NCBI RefSeq assembly: GCF_017569185.1
Contig: NZ_CP071869.1
Location: 496,001 to 560,000, forward strand
Direction: 5' to 3'
Origin: Polaribacter cellanae
Lineage (GTDB): Bacteria; Bacteroidota; Bacteroidia; Flavobacteriales; Flavobacteriaceae
Length of the DNA stretch: 64,000 nt
Below are positions 6,956 to 15,421 of this stretch, piece after piece. Position numbers and translations under genes: made by a program. The notes under the pieces are model-generated. The model was not told the DNA's origin, searched no databases, and was given only the letters and a program-made list of their open reading frames with translations. Within the stretch, counting starts at the first letter, position 1. Every line of letters begins with the position of its first letter.

Positions 6956-7768
6956 CTACATTCTTTGGGTATAATAATTATAATCTTTTAATACAGTTTC
7001 TATAAACTCGGTGTCATTTTTATGTTTAGAAACAATTCCTGTAACTTCTTGTATTTTAGAACGAAGTTTTGTTTGTATTTTAAAATCGTTTAATTTCTTC
7101 GCGCTTTTAAACGTGTCTTTTATAATACGAACATCATTGTCAGACAATTGAATAACATTTGGGTATGTTGGTTTATATTCATTTTCTAGATTAACCAAAA
7201 TGGTATCAGAAAATTTCGCTTCATCTTTTAAATAAATAACTACTGTATTTGCAATAATATCTCCAAATCGCTGATTCTTATTGGTAAAGATAATTAGCAA
7301 TAAGCCCACCAATTTTCCGAATACAAACAGCAAACCAACAATAAGATCTTCGTTAGGCATTCCAACAGAAAAAATATAAATCGCAATTAAAACAAACAAG
7401 TTAAAATCTACAATTCTAAGAAACCAACGCATTATGTAATCGGAAATACTGGGTTTAAATCCATCTTCGTTAATTACTTTTATTTTTAGCAACTTTTTTC
7501 CAATGGTTTGTCCGTCCAACAAAATTTCGGTATACAAAGAATAAAATGTAATTGGAGCTAAAACCAACACACTAATCGCTTGCACTGTCCAATTATCACC
7601 ATTAAACATTTTTTCAATGGCTGTAAAGTCAAAAATTTTGTACACAATATACAAATACACAAACTTTAATACATTATCTACTGCAAATGCCAACAAGCGT
7701 AAACCAACATTGGCAAGCGTAAATTTAATGTTTACATTTTGTGCAGTTTTTATTTGGAGTGTTTTCAT
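6956..7768 (-). CDS. RDD-family integral membrane protein
   Basis: I place the start at the ATG of MKTLQIKTAQNVNIKFT (7766-7768), giving 270 residues. The longer frame to 7891 overlaps the divergent gene and adds unrelated sequence. The RDD signature is seen in LRLLAFAVDNVL and GQTIGKKLLKIKV, with three or more membrane segments up to about residue 175 and a cytoplasmic C-terminal tail. RDD proteins are of uncertain function, possibly transport. In Bacteroidetes the gene regularly sits divergently next to the SpoIIM/DUF4129/MoxR/DUF58 cluster, as here. Confidence 0.85.
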   Translation of the reverse strand: MKTLQIKTAQNVNIKFTLANVGLRLLAFAVDNVLKFVYLYIVYKIFDFTAIEKMFNGDNWTVQAISVLVLAPITFYSLYTEILLDGQTIGKKLLKIKVINEDGFKPSISDYIMRWFLRIVDFNLFVLIAIYIFSVGMPNEDLIVGLLFVFGKLVGLLLIIFTNKNQRFGDIIANTVVIYLKDEAKFSDTILVNLENEYKPTYPNVIQLSDNDVRIIKDTFKSAKKLNDFKIQTKLRSKIQEVTGIVSKHKNDTEFIETVLKDYNYYTQRM

Positions 7769-7790
7769 GCAATGGTTAAATTCGCTCTTA

Positions 7791-8756
7791 ATGAGAGAGG
7801 TCGCTTTTATAAAGCAAAATAAAGAAAAATGGCTTGAATTTGAACAAGTAATTTCAAATAAAAAGAAAAAAGGTCCAGACGATATAGCCAACCTGCATAT
7901 AAAAATTATGAACGATTTGGTATATGCACAAACCTATTATCCAAAAAGCAAGGTTACCTCTTACCTTAACAAACTAGCTAAGAGTAGTTTCGATAAAGTT
8001 TATTATTCTAAAAGAAGAGACCAAAACGTGTTTTTATACTTCTTTTTTGACAAAGTACCACTACTCGCCTATCAATACAGAAAGTACATTTATTTGTCTT
8101 TTGCCTTCTTTTTTATCTGTTTTTTTATTGGATTGCTTTCCACTTTTAATGATGAAAGTTTTGCAAGACAAATTTTAGGAAACGAATATGTAGACCAAAC
8201 TATCGAAAATATAGAAAGTGGCGATGCCATGGCTGTTTATAAAGGTGGTAGCAATTGGGGTACATTTATAGGAATTTACAACCATAATCAACGAATTGGC
8301 TTAAATATGTTTTTATCTGGCTTATTTTTAGGGTTGGGAACAGGCTATTATATTGTGGTAAACGCAATTATGGTGGCTGTTTTTCAAGCTTTTTTCTATC
8401 AATATAACAGTTTATTCGATAGTTTAAAAGGAATTTGGATTCATGGAACCTACGAAATATTCGGAATTATTATAGAAGCAGCAACAGGTTATATTATTGG
8501 GGCAAGTATTTTATTTCCAGGAACTTTAAAACGTTTTGAGTCCTTTAAAAAAGGCGTTCGAAATGCCTTTTACATTTTTATAAGTACCATTCCATTTACG
8601 TTAGCAGCCGCATTTTTAGAAGGCTATGTAACAAGATATTCCAATACAATGCCTACGATTTTTTGTTTTGCAATTATCTTTTTTAGCTTAGGAACCATTG
8701 GTTATTATTATTTAATACTGCCTTTTAAAGTGGCAAGAAAACACCAATTGCGTTAA
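7791..8756 (+). CDS. Stage II sporulation protein M (DUF95) family membrane protein
   Basis: The ATG of MREVAFIKQNKEKWLEFE is the preferred start and gives 321 residues. The frame extends upstream to 7617, but that part overlaps the RDD gene antisense. After a soluble N-terminal helix bundle (about 100 residues) there are several membrane segments, with GLGTGYYIVVNA and HGTYEIFGIIIEAATGY typical of SpoIIM/DUF95. The organism is not a spore former. In this family's operon the protein accompanies MoxR and DUF58, presumably in an envelope complex. It is co-transcribed with the next gene, whose ATG overlaps this stop by one base. Confidence 0.85.
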   Translation: MREVAFIKQNKEKWLEFEQVISNKKKKGPDDIANLHIKIMNDLVYAQTYYPKSKVTSYLNKLAKSSFDKVYYSKRRDQNVFLYFFFDKVPLLAYQYRKYIYLSFAFFFICFFIGLLSTFNDESFARQILGNEYVDQTIENIESGDAMAVYKGGSNWGTFIGIYNHNQRIGLNMFLSGLFLGLGTGYYIVVNAIMVAVFQAFFYQYNSLFDSLKGIWIHGTYEIFGIIIEAATGYIIGASILFPGTLKRFESFKKGVRNAFYIFISTIPFTLAAAFLEGYVTRYSNTMPTIFCFAIIFFSLGTIGYYYLILPFKVARKHQLR

Positions 8757-9502
8757 TGAAAAAAATAGCTTTACTTCTTTTTTGTTTGCTGGTTTCTGGA
8801 ATTTCAATTTCTCAGGAAACTGAAAAAGATTCCATAGAAGTTGTACGAGATTCTATAAAAGACTCGAAACCTGTTGTAAAAGACTCCACAATATATATAA
8901 AATCGATTGCCTATTCAGAAAAAAGAAAATTTACAGAGAATTTAAAGACAAAATATGCTGATAAAGATTTTATTTACACAGAAGAAGCTCCAGAAAAAAA
9001 CGACTCCCCTCCTATAAATTTAGTTTTTTTAAGAGCATTTGTTTCTTTTCTAAAAATAGTATTTCCTTTTTTATTAGCTGGCTTTATCATCTTTGTAATT
9101 CTTAAAATAGCTTTAGGAACAGAAATTGGCTTTTGGAACTTTAAAAAAGGAAAAAAGAAAACTGCAGAGAAATTGGTGTACCAAGATGAAGATATTCATA
9201 ACATAGATTTAGAATCTTTGTTAAATAAAGCAATTGCAAATAGTAATTACAGGCTTGCCATTCGTTATTATTATTTATCTGTTTTAAAAGTATTATCAAA
9301 TAAAAAACTAATCGATTATCACAAAGAAAAAACAAATACTGAATACACTTTTGAGCTAGTAAACAAAGAATTAAGAGAACAATTCTCTTACCTATCTTAT
9401 GTTTACACCTATGTTTGGTATGGAGAGTTTACGATAGATAAAGCGAATTTCGAGAATGTACAGCAGAAATATAAATCATTTAAAAACTCGGTTGGTAAAT
9501 GA
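8756..9502 (+). CDS. DUF4129 domain protein
   Basis: The 248-residue protein has an N-terminal signal peptide (MKKIALLLFCLLVSGISIS), an extracytoplasmic segment to about residue 90, one membrane span (FPFLLAGFIIFVILKIAL), and a cytoplasmic DUF4129 domain (YRLAIRYYYLSVLKVL, DYHKEKTNTEYTFEL, YVYTYVWYGEF). Some DUF4129 domains elsewhere are fused to transglutaminases. Here the domain stands alone within the MoxR operon. The start overlaps the preceding stop by 1 bp, and the end overlaps the next start by 4 bp (ATGA), showing translational coupling. Confidence 0.85.
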   Translation: MKKIALLLFCLLVSGISISQETEKDSIEVVRDSIKDSKPVVKDSTIYIKSIAYSEKRKFTENLKTKYADKDFIYTEEAPEKNDSPPINLVFLRAFVSFLKIVFPFLLAGFIIFVILKIALGTEIGFWNFKKGKKKTAEKLVYQDEDIHNIDLESLLNKAIANSNYRLAIRYYYLSVLKVLSNKKLIDYHKEKTNTEYTFELVNKELREQFSYLSYVYTYVWYGEFTIDKANFENVQQKYKSFKNSVGK

Positions 9503-10710
9503 TAAAATTCACGTACCTAAAATATAGCTCCATTTTAGTTTTGTTTGTATTATTTGCAAGCTGTAAAAAAACAAATTGGCAAGAAAACTTTCGAGAGAAA
9601 GAAAAAAGTCCGTTTGGAAACTACATTATTTCAGAAGAAGCCACCAACCTATTTCCAAGAGAAAGAATTACTTTTTTAGAGGAGAATTTTTACGATTATT
9701 TATTATTTGATAACCCTGAAGATTCTACAACAACAAGAAATTATATATTGATAAAGCACAGTGCTTATCATCAAACAAAAGAAGGAATAGACGAGTTGTT
9801 AAACTTTGTATCACAAGGAAATTCAGCATTTATAGCGTTGAACTTTTTTGATGAAAGGTTTAAAGAAGAACTCGAGTTTACTACTAATAATTTAGATAAA
9901 AATGTTTGGAATATTAGTGCTTTAAAAGAATTAAAAGGCGAGTTTTACTTAAAAAACCCTGCTTTTGGCAAAGAACCCTTTAAATTTGATAGAAATATAC
10001 GTAGAAATTATTTTCTTCAATATAGCGATACTAAAACAGAAGTCTTAGGAACCACAGTAGTTGGTGGAGAAAAAGTACCCAATTTTATAAAGGTTTATCA
10101 TGGAAAAGGCGCTTTTTATTTGCACACAAACCCTATTGTGTTTACAAATTATTATATGTTGAATGGTAAAGAACAGTATGCAGCAAACCTACTTTCTTAC
10201 TTACCAAATCAGGAAGTTTTATGGGATGCTCACATAAAATCGAGCAAATACTCTAGTAATCACAAAAGTCAGCCTTCGGTTTTTAAATTCTTTTTACAAC
10301 ACCCAACACTTACATGGTTTTTAGTGGTTTCTTTAATTGGTTTGTTACTATTTATGCTTTTTAACGCGAGAAGAAAACAGCGTGTAATTCCAGAGATTGA
10401 ACCCTTAAAAAATACCACAGTAGCATTTACTCAAACCATTGCCAATTTGTATTTGAATGAAGACAATCATAAGAATTTAGTAGATAAGAAAATTGGCTAT
10501 TTCTTGGAGAAAGTCCGTTCTAAATATTTGATAAACACCAACAATTTAAATGAAGATTTTATACATAAATTAGCGGCAAAATCTGGAAACGAACTACAGA
10601 AAACAAAATACTTAATCAATACTATTATTACTTTAAATAAAAGAGCCGAATGTTCTGAAGAAGAGTTAATAGGATTACATAAAATGATAAAAAATTTCTT
10701 TAATAAATAA
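9499..10710 (+). CDS. DUF4350 domain protein, membrane-anchored
   Basis: The 403-residue protein begins with a hydrophobic segment ending FASC (Cys22), a possible lipobox. Then comes an extracytoplasmic DUF4350-like region (FLEENFYDYLLFDNPEDSTT, IDELLNFVSQGNSAFIAL), a membrane span near residues 270-290 (TWFLVVSLIGLLLFMLF) and a cytoplasmic C-terminal helical part. DUF4350 proteins resemble a catalytically silent GATase-like fold and accompany MoxR/DUF58 genes. Function is unknown. It is 3 bp upstream of the MoxR gene. Confidence 0.8.
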   Translation: MIKFTYLKYSSILVLFVLFASCKKTNWQENFREKEKSPFGNYIISEEATNLFPRERITFLEENFYDYLLFDNPEDSTTTRNYILIKHSAYHQTKEGIDELLNFVSQGNSAFIALNFFDERFKEELEFTTNNLDKNVWNISALKELKGEFYLKNPAFGKEPFKFDRNIRRNYFLQYSDTKTEVLGTTVVGGEKVPNFIKVYHGKGAFYLHTNPIVFTNYYMLNGKEQYAANLLSYLPNQEVLWDAHIKSSKYSSNHKSQPSVFKFFLQHPTLTWFLVVSLIGLLLFMLFNARRKQRVIPEIEPLKNTTVAFTQTIANLYLNEDNHKNLVDKKIGYFLEKVRSKYLINTNNLNEDFIHKLAAKSGNELQKTKYLINTIITLNKRAECSEEELIGLHKMIKNFFNK

Positions 10711-10713
10711 TAT

Positions 10714-11718
10714 ATGGAAGCACAAAACAACGAACAAACTCCCGATAAAATTGAGTTTGAAAACAGAATCGATTTAAAGGAATTACAAGAAAATGTTTTT
10801 CTAATAAAACAACAGTTAAAAAAAGTAATTGTGGGGCAAAAAGACATGTTAGACTTGCTTTTGGTGGCGTTACTTTCAGACGGCCATATTTTAATTGAAG
10901 GAGTTCCAGGAGTTGCTAAAACCATTACTGCAAAACTACTTTCTAAGACCATTGCTGTAGATTTTAGTCGAATTCAGTTTACGCCAGATTTAATGCCATC
11001 AGATATTTTAGGAACTTCTGTTTACAATCTACAAACCACAGAGTTTGAGTTTAAAAAAGGGCCTATTTTCTCGAACATGATTTTAATTGATGAAATTAAT
11101 CGTGCTCCAGCCAAGACACAAGCAGCTTTGTTTGAAGTAATGGAAGAAAAACAAGTAACAATCGATGGTACAACCTATACAATGGAAGAACCTTTTGTAG
11201 TTTTGGCGACACAAAACCCAATAGAACAAGAAGGAACCTATCGTTTGCCAGAAGCGCAATTAGATCGTTTTTTGTTTAAAATTAATGTAGGTTATCCGAA
11301 TGCAGCAGAAGAATTTGAGATTATATTAAAAGAGCAAGCTTTATTAAACACCACTAAAATTAGTAAAATAGAAACAGTTATTTCTGCTTCGAAAATTATC
11401 GAGTTTAGAGGTTTGATCAATCAAATTACCATTGAAGAAAATCTATTAAAATACATTGCAAATATTGTGGTGAACACACGTTCTAATTCCTTTTTATATT
11501 TAGGAGCTTCACCAAGAGCAAGTATTGCTATATTAGGCGCATCAAAAGCTTTTGCAGCAATTGAAGGAAGAGATTTTGTAACACCAGAAGATATTAAAAG
11601 AGCCACAATTCCGGTTTTACAACACAGGGTAATTGTAACACCAGAAAGAGAAATGGAAGGTTTAACCAGTAAACAAATTATAGAACAAATTATTGAAACT
11701 GTGGAGATTCCACGTTAG
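10714..11718 (+). CDS. MoxR-family AAA+ ATPase
   Basis: The 334-residue protein has Walker A EGVPGVAKT (about residues 62-70), Walker B ILIDEINRAPAK, sensor 1 LATQNPIEQEGTYRLPEAQLDR and a C-terminal AAA lid with GASPRA. These are classical MoxR features. MoxR ATPases act with von Willebrand or DUF58 partners as chaperones in the maturation of enzymes or envelope systems. Here the likely partner is the DUF58 protein encoded next. The substrate is not identifiable from sequence. Confidence 0.92.
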   Translation: MEAQNNEQTPDKIEFENRIDLKELQENVFLIKQQLKKVIVGQKDMLDLLLVALLSDGHILIEGVPGVAKTITAKLLSKTIAVDFSRIQFTPDLMPSDILGTSVYNLQTTEFEFKKGPIFSNMILIDEINRAPAKTQAALFEVMEEKQVTIDGTTYTMEEPFVVLATQNPIEQEGTYRLPEAQLDRFLFKINVGYPNAAEEFEIILKEQALLNTTKISKIETVISASKIIEFRGLINQITIEENLLKYIANIVVNTRSNSFLYLGASPRASIAILGASKAFAAIEGRDFVTPEDIKRATIPVLQHRVIVTPEREMEGLTSKQIIEQIIETVEIPR

Positions 11719-11730
11719 TTTTTTAGAGGA

Positions 11731-11770
11731 CAGTATTCAGTCTGCAGTTGGCAGTCTCAGTCCCAGTTTA
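11731..11770. repeat. Degenerate CAGT(N)3 short repeats
   Basis: Between the MoxR and DUF58 genes the sequence cycles through CAGTATT, CAGTCTG, CAGTTGG, CAGTCT, CAGTCC, CAGT with a period of 6-7 bp. Similar low-complexity tracts, on either strand, occur near 46174 and 47286, so this looks like a dispersed repeat type and not part of a gene. Confidence 0.6.
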
Positions 11771-11800
11771 AAATTAAACAATTAATATTTACACAATATT

Positions 11801-13135
11801 TTGAAGTATTTTTACAAAACTTTATTTCTTCACAATAAATTCTTCTATTATTTAGGAGGTATTGCTGTACTCTTTGTGTTCGGTTTTTTTATACCTGTAT
11901 TTTTTGAAATTTCTAAAGTATTACTGTTTGTGCTTAGTTTTTTAGTTTTTGTGGATTTATTTCTACTTTACAAAATCAAAAAAGGAGTTACAATCACACG
12001 TTTTTTACCTGAAAGATTGTCTAATGGCGATGAAAATAAAATAACACTAAAAACTAATAATTATTATTCTTTTAAAACTCACATTTCTATTATTGAAGAG
12101 TTGCCTTTTCAGTTTCAAAAAAGAGATTTTATTTTTCGATTGACCTTAACTCCAAAAGAAGAAAAAAAACTTCATTATAATTTAAAACCAACAGAAAGAG
12201 GAGTTTACAATTTCGGTCATATCAATGCGTATGTGAATTCACCTTTACAATTAGTAACTAAAAAATACATTCTTGGAGAAGAAAAAGTATTAAAATGCTA
12301 CCCTTCTTTCTTAAAACTAAGAGATTTCGATATTACTTCTTTTACGAATCAATCTATTTCTTACGGAACAAAAAAAATAAGAAGAATTGGGAATTCTTTA
12401 GAATTCGAGCAAATTAAAGAATATGTTTCTGGAGACGATATTAGAACCCTAAATTGGAAAGCAACTGCGAAAAGTAACCAATTAATGGTCAACCAATATG
12501 TAGAAGAAAAATCGCAACCTGTATATTCGATTATCGATAAAGGACGTGCAATGCAAATGCACTTTAACGAATTAAGTTTGTTAGATTATGCCATTAATGC
12601 AACCTTGGCAATTAGTAATGTAATCTTAAAAAAGCAAGACAAAGCTGGTATGCTTACGTTTTCTAAAAAATTAGAAGATTGGGTTGTCGCAGAAAAACGA
12701 AGCTCACAAATGTCTTTGATTTCAGAAAGGCTGCACAATATTAAAACAGACTTTTCGGAATCCGATTTTAGCACATTATATTCCGTAATAAAAAGAAAAA
12801 TAACGCATAGAAGTTTACTAATTATTTATACAAACTTCGAAACGATGGATGGTTTAAATCGACAGCTTACCTATTTACGTGCTTTGGCAAAAAATCATTT
12901 AGTTTTGGTAGTTTTCTTTAAAAACACTGATTTACAGACTTTAATAAATACAAAGGCAAACAATATACAAGATGTGTATGACAGTATTATTGCAGAAAAG
13001 TTTATGTACGAAAAAGTAAGAATTGTAAACGAACTAAAAAAATACGGGATTCAATCTGTATTAACATCTCCAAAAAACTTAACAGGAGATACTATTAACA
13101 AGTATTTAGAATTGAAGGCTAGAAGGCTTTTCTAA
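11801..13135 (+). CDS. DUF58 domain protein (MoxR partner)
   Basis: The 444-residue protein starts at a TTG; no in-frame ATG lies near the first hydrophobic segment. Two membrane spans (FFYYLGGIAVLFVFGFFI and VLLFVLSFLVFVDLFLL) precede a beta-rich region. The DUF58 signature then appears around FEQIKEYVSGDDIRTLNWKATAK, followed by a vWA-like region with DKGRAMQM. DUF58 proteins are encoded next to MoxR ATPases and are thought to be their clients or adaptors. Distance to MoxR is 82 bp, occupied by short repeats. Confidence 0.88.
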   Translation: MKYFYKTLFLHNKFFYYLGGIAVLFVFGFFIPVFFEISKVLLFVLSFLVFVDLFLLYKIKKGVTITRFLPERLSNGDENKITLKTNNYYSFKTHISIIEELPFQFQKRDFIFRLTLTPKEEKKLHYNLKPTERGVYNFGHINAYVNSPLQLVTKKYILGEEKVLKCYPSFLKLRDFDITSFTNQSISYGTKKIRRIGNSLEFEQIKEYVSGDDIRTLNWKATAKSNQLMVNQYVEEKSQPVYSIIDKGRAMQMHFNELSLLDYAINATLAISNVILKKQDKAGMLTFSKKLEDWVVAEKRSSQMSLISERLHNIKTDFSESDFSTLYSVIKRKITHRSLLIIYTNFETMDGLNRQLTYLRALAKNHLVLVVFFKNTDLQTLINTKANNIQDVYDSIIAEKFMYEKVRIVNELKKYGIQSVLTSPKNLTGDTINKYLELKARRLF

Positions 13136-13174
13136 TTTTATAAAAACAACTAATATTAACTAAATAATTAAAAA

Positions 13175-13516
13175 ATGAGTAATTTAAAATTGAAATTAAA
13201 AAAAGTAGATGCAACAAAGTACGGAATTATCGTAGGAAGTGTTATGGCATTGTTAACATTTATAATCCTATCTTTAGGTTTTTTATTTACAAGTTTAATA
13301 GGATTTGGAAGTGGTGTAGATAGTACTGGATTAGGGATGATGTTAGGAGGAGGAATATTTATGGTAATTCTTGGTCCAGTTTTATATTTTGTAGTAGGAT
13401 TTCTTTTCGGTTGGATTGGATGTATGATACTTAATTTTATATTAAAAAAATCTGGAGGTTTAGATATTGAATTTGAAAAATCTGGTTTTGAGATTTCTGA
13501 AATAGGTAAAGAATAA
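13175..13516 (+). CDS. Small membrane protein, DUF3566-like
   Basis: The 113-residue protein has two long hydrophobic segments: GIIVGSVMALLTFIILSLGF (about residues 18-37) and LGGGIFMVILGPVLYFVVGF plus FGWIGCMIL (about 57-90). A glycine-rich loop separates them, and the C-terminal tail is acidic. This resembles the DUF3566 type of small transmembrane protein. It follows DUF58 by 39 bp and may be the last gene of the MoxR operon. Function is unknown. Confidence 0.6.
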   Translation: MSNLKLKLKKVDATKYGIIVGSVMALLTFIILSLGFLFTSLIGFGSGVDSTGLGMMLGGGIFMVILGPVLYFVVGFLFGWIGCMILNFILKKSGGLDIEFEKSGFEISEIGKE

Positions 13517-13525
13517 ACTAATCTT

Positions 13526-13657
13526 AGGCTGTCTTAAAAGTAAATTTAACCGTTATTTTTAGCGAGGTCGAAAAATCTAAAATATTTAAATTCAATAAAT
13601 AAGATTTCTCCATTGCAGTCGAAATTACAAATTCTAATTTTTTTTTTAAAACAGCCT
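13526..13657. repeat. 132-bp inverted-repeat intergenic element
   Basis: AGGCTGTCTTAAAA at the left end is mirrored by the complement of AGGCTGTTTTAAAA at the right end (one mismatch in 14). Internally, GGTCGAAAAATCT (13565-13577) can pair with the AGATTTCTCC region (13601-13610), and a GTCGAAAT motif follows. The element fills the space between two convergent genes. From memory, similar GGTCGAAA...AGATTTCTCC palindromes are dispersed in Flavobacteriaceae genomes. It could act as a bidirectional terminator or as a miniature mobile element. Confidence 0.6.
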
Positions 13658-13662
13658 TTTTT

Positions 13663-14205
13663 TTACTTCTTTTCTAAAATACGTTCTTGCCAATTTCCAC
13701 TATAAGAAATCGCAGTTCTATTACTACTATTTATTCTTAAATCGCTTCTTTTATTAACAAATAACGTAAGTATTGCATTGTAGTTATCATTTTTGTCATT
13801 AAAAGAATATTTTAAAATATAGGCACGTTTCTTAACATCAAAAACCTTATTATTCTTGTCTGGAACTCCTTCAAATTTAATACCACTTTCAGAATTGTAT
13901 CCTCTAGCCATTTGCTGTTGTCCATAATAAGGTAAATCTATATGCAAACTATCTCTTTTAATTCGGAAAAAATTAGAATTTCCGACAAGATTAATATTAC
14001 TTGCAGTGCTTCCTGGAGGTAATAAATTTTCTATACCCCTTACATTATTATTTAATCCTAAAGGTCTTGCCCAATTAAAAGTTATTTCAATTTCTTTATT
14101 GTTTAGGGTTTCTTTTAATTCGTTTATTTCGTGTGGAGTTGCTGTGTTTTTAGTACTTCCACAATTCATAAAAATTACTAAAACACTTAATATTGCTATT
14201 CTCAT
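13663..14205 (-). CDS. DUF4251 family lipoprotein
   Basis: This 180-residue protein has a short signal ending FMNC (Cys15), so it is probably lipid-anchored. The body matches DUF4251, a Bacteroidetes family: ARPLGLNN, FFRIKRDSLHIDLPYYG, SGIKFEGVPD, DVKKRAYILKYSF and a final DLRINSSNRTAISYSG. Function is unknown. It converges on the small membrane protein gene, with the palindromic element between them. Confidence 0.75.
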   Translation of the reverse strand: MRIAILSVLVIFMNCGSTKNTATPHEINELKETLNNKEIEITFNWARPLGLNNNVRGIENLLPPGSTASNINLVGNSNFFRIKRDSLHIDLPYYGQQQMARGYNSESGIKFEGVPDKNNKVFDVKKRAYILKYSFNDKNDNYNAILTLFVNKRSDLRINSSNRTAISYSGNWQERILEKK

Positions 14206-14359
14206 AATATTCTAATTTATAAACTTTTAATACTCTAATTTACAAAATCTGCTTTTAAAAACTCATAAAAAAAAATATAAATTTAAAATATTTTTTTTCA
14301 ATTTTTTAATATTTTGTTTCAACAAATTAAACGTTATTTTTGACAACCAAAAACAACCA

Positions 14360-15064
14360 ATGAGTGTAACAATCATTTTTGAAGATGAACACATCTTATG
14401 CGTGAGTAAACCCAATAATATGTTGGTACATCATGCACACCATTCTAGAAATATTGCTGAAGAAACTTCACTTTTACAATTAATTAAAGACGAAAAAGGA
14501 CTGAAAGTATATCCCATTCATAGATTAGATAGAAAAACATCTGGAATTATTTTGTTAGCAAAAGAAAAAGAGTTTGTTTCTAAGTTTCAAAAACTGTTTA
14601 CCAATAACAAAATTGAAAAAACATATTATGGAATTGTACGTGGTTTTTCTCCTGATGAAAAAACAATCGATTCTCCAGTAAAAGGAGGAGACGCCAACAC
14701 ACATAAAGAAGCTTTAACTTATTTACAAACGTTAGAAAAAATAACTTTAAATATTCCTGTAAAACCTTACAATTCTTCAAGATATAGTTTGGTGGAATTA
14801 AAACCAAAAACAGGAAGAATGCACCAGTTAAGAGTCCATGCGAATAAAATTAGTTATCCATTAATTGGCGACCCCAAATATGGCGATAAAAACCATAATG
14901 TAATGTTTGAGGAAAATTTTAATTGTAAAAAAATGTTTTTGCATGCTGGAAAATTGGAGTTTACACATCCGTTTTCTTCCGAAAAATTAATTTTAAAGGC
15001 GAATTTTCCAAAAGACTGGATTTCTTTATTTAAAGAGTTTTCTTGGAAAAATCCACTACAGTAA
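14360..15064 (+). CDS. RluA-family RNA pseudouridine synthase (TruC-like)
   Basis: The 234-residue cytoplasmic protein has IIFEDEHILCVSKPNNMLVH, the catalytic motif HRLDRKTSG with Asp57, and PKTGRMHQLRVHANKISYPLIGDPKYG (motif III). There is no S4 domain, and the length is close to TruC, which makes pseudouridine 65 in tRNA. Assignment to TruC over another RluA subgroup is likely but not certain. It stands alone, with a start directly after a short AT-rich leader. Confidence 0.85.
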   Translation: MSVTIIFEDEHILCVSKPNNMLVHHAHHSRNIAEETSLLQLIKDEKGLKVYPIHRLDRKTSGIILLAKEKEFVSKFQKLFTNNKIEKTYYGIVRGFSPDEKTIDSPVKGGDANTHKEALTYLQTLEKITLNIPVKPYNSSRYSLVELKPKTGRMHQLRVHANKISYPLIGDPKYGDKNHNVMFEENFNCKKMFLHAGKLEFTHPFSSEKLILKANFPKDWISLFKEFSWKNPLQ

Positions 15065-15107
15065 ACAAGTAAAGAGATTTTTTAAGAGAAAAAATTTGTA
15101 AAAAATG

Positions 15108-15293
15108 CTATTGCTCAATAGACAAAAAACGAAAATCGATTAACTTTCCTTGTTTAAAAGTTGGCGAAACTTCTATAGGGTTACAACAAACCTCGCAATC
15201 TTCTATATAGGTTTGACTGTGAATACTCGCATCTAAAATCATAGAAATTTCTTCCCAACAGTAAGGACATTGAAAAAAATGTTGCTGCTCCAC
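15108..15293 (-). CDS. CPXCG-motif small zinc-ribbon protein
   Basis: This 61-residue protein has FQCPYCWEEI (Cys9 and Cys12) and EDCEVCCNPIEVSP (Cys33, Cys36, Cys37). It belongs to the conserved CPXCG-motif-containing cysteine-rich family found in Proteobacteria and Bacteroidetes. The four outer cysteines probably bind one zinc ion. It is a single gene convergent with the pseudouridine synthase. Its function is not known. Confidence 0.85.
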   Translation of the reverse strand: MEQQHFFQCPYCWEEISMILDASIHSQTYIEDCEVCCNPIEVSPTFKQGKLIDFRFLSIEQ

Positions 15294-15421
15294 TACTCTA
15301 TTTCTTTTAAAACTAATATTATTTTTTGCCAGAACACAATTTACCTATTGTCTATTTTTTTAAAATTTTAGAAGTCCTAATAAAAAAATCTTCTCTAAAT
15401 TTTCTACTCCATAAGTAGAAC

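Noticed and set aside
7617-7790. 58-codon upstream extension of the SpoIIM-family gene
   Set aside because: It lies antisense to the RDD gene and reads as low-quality sequence. The conserved MREVAFIKQN start is at 7791.
7769-7891. 41-codon extension of the RDD protein
   Set aside because: It is antisense to the divergent SpoIIM gene and Phe/Ser/Cys-rich. The MKTLQIKTAQNV start at 7768 fits the family.
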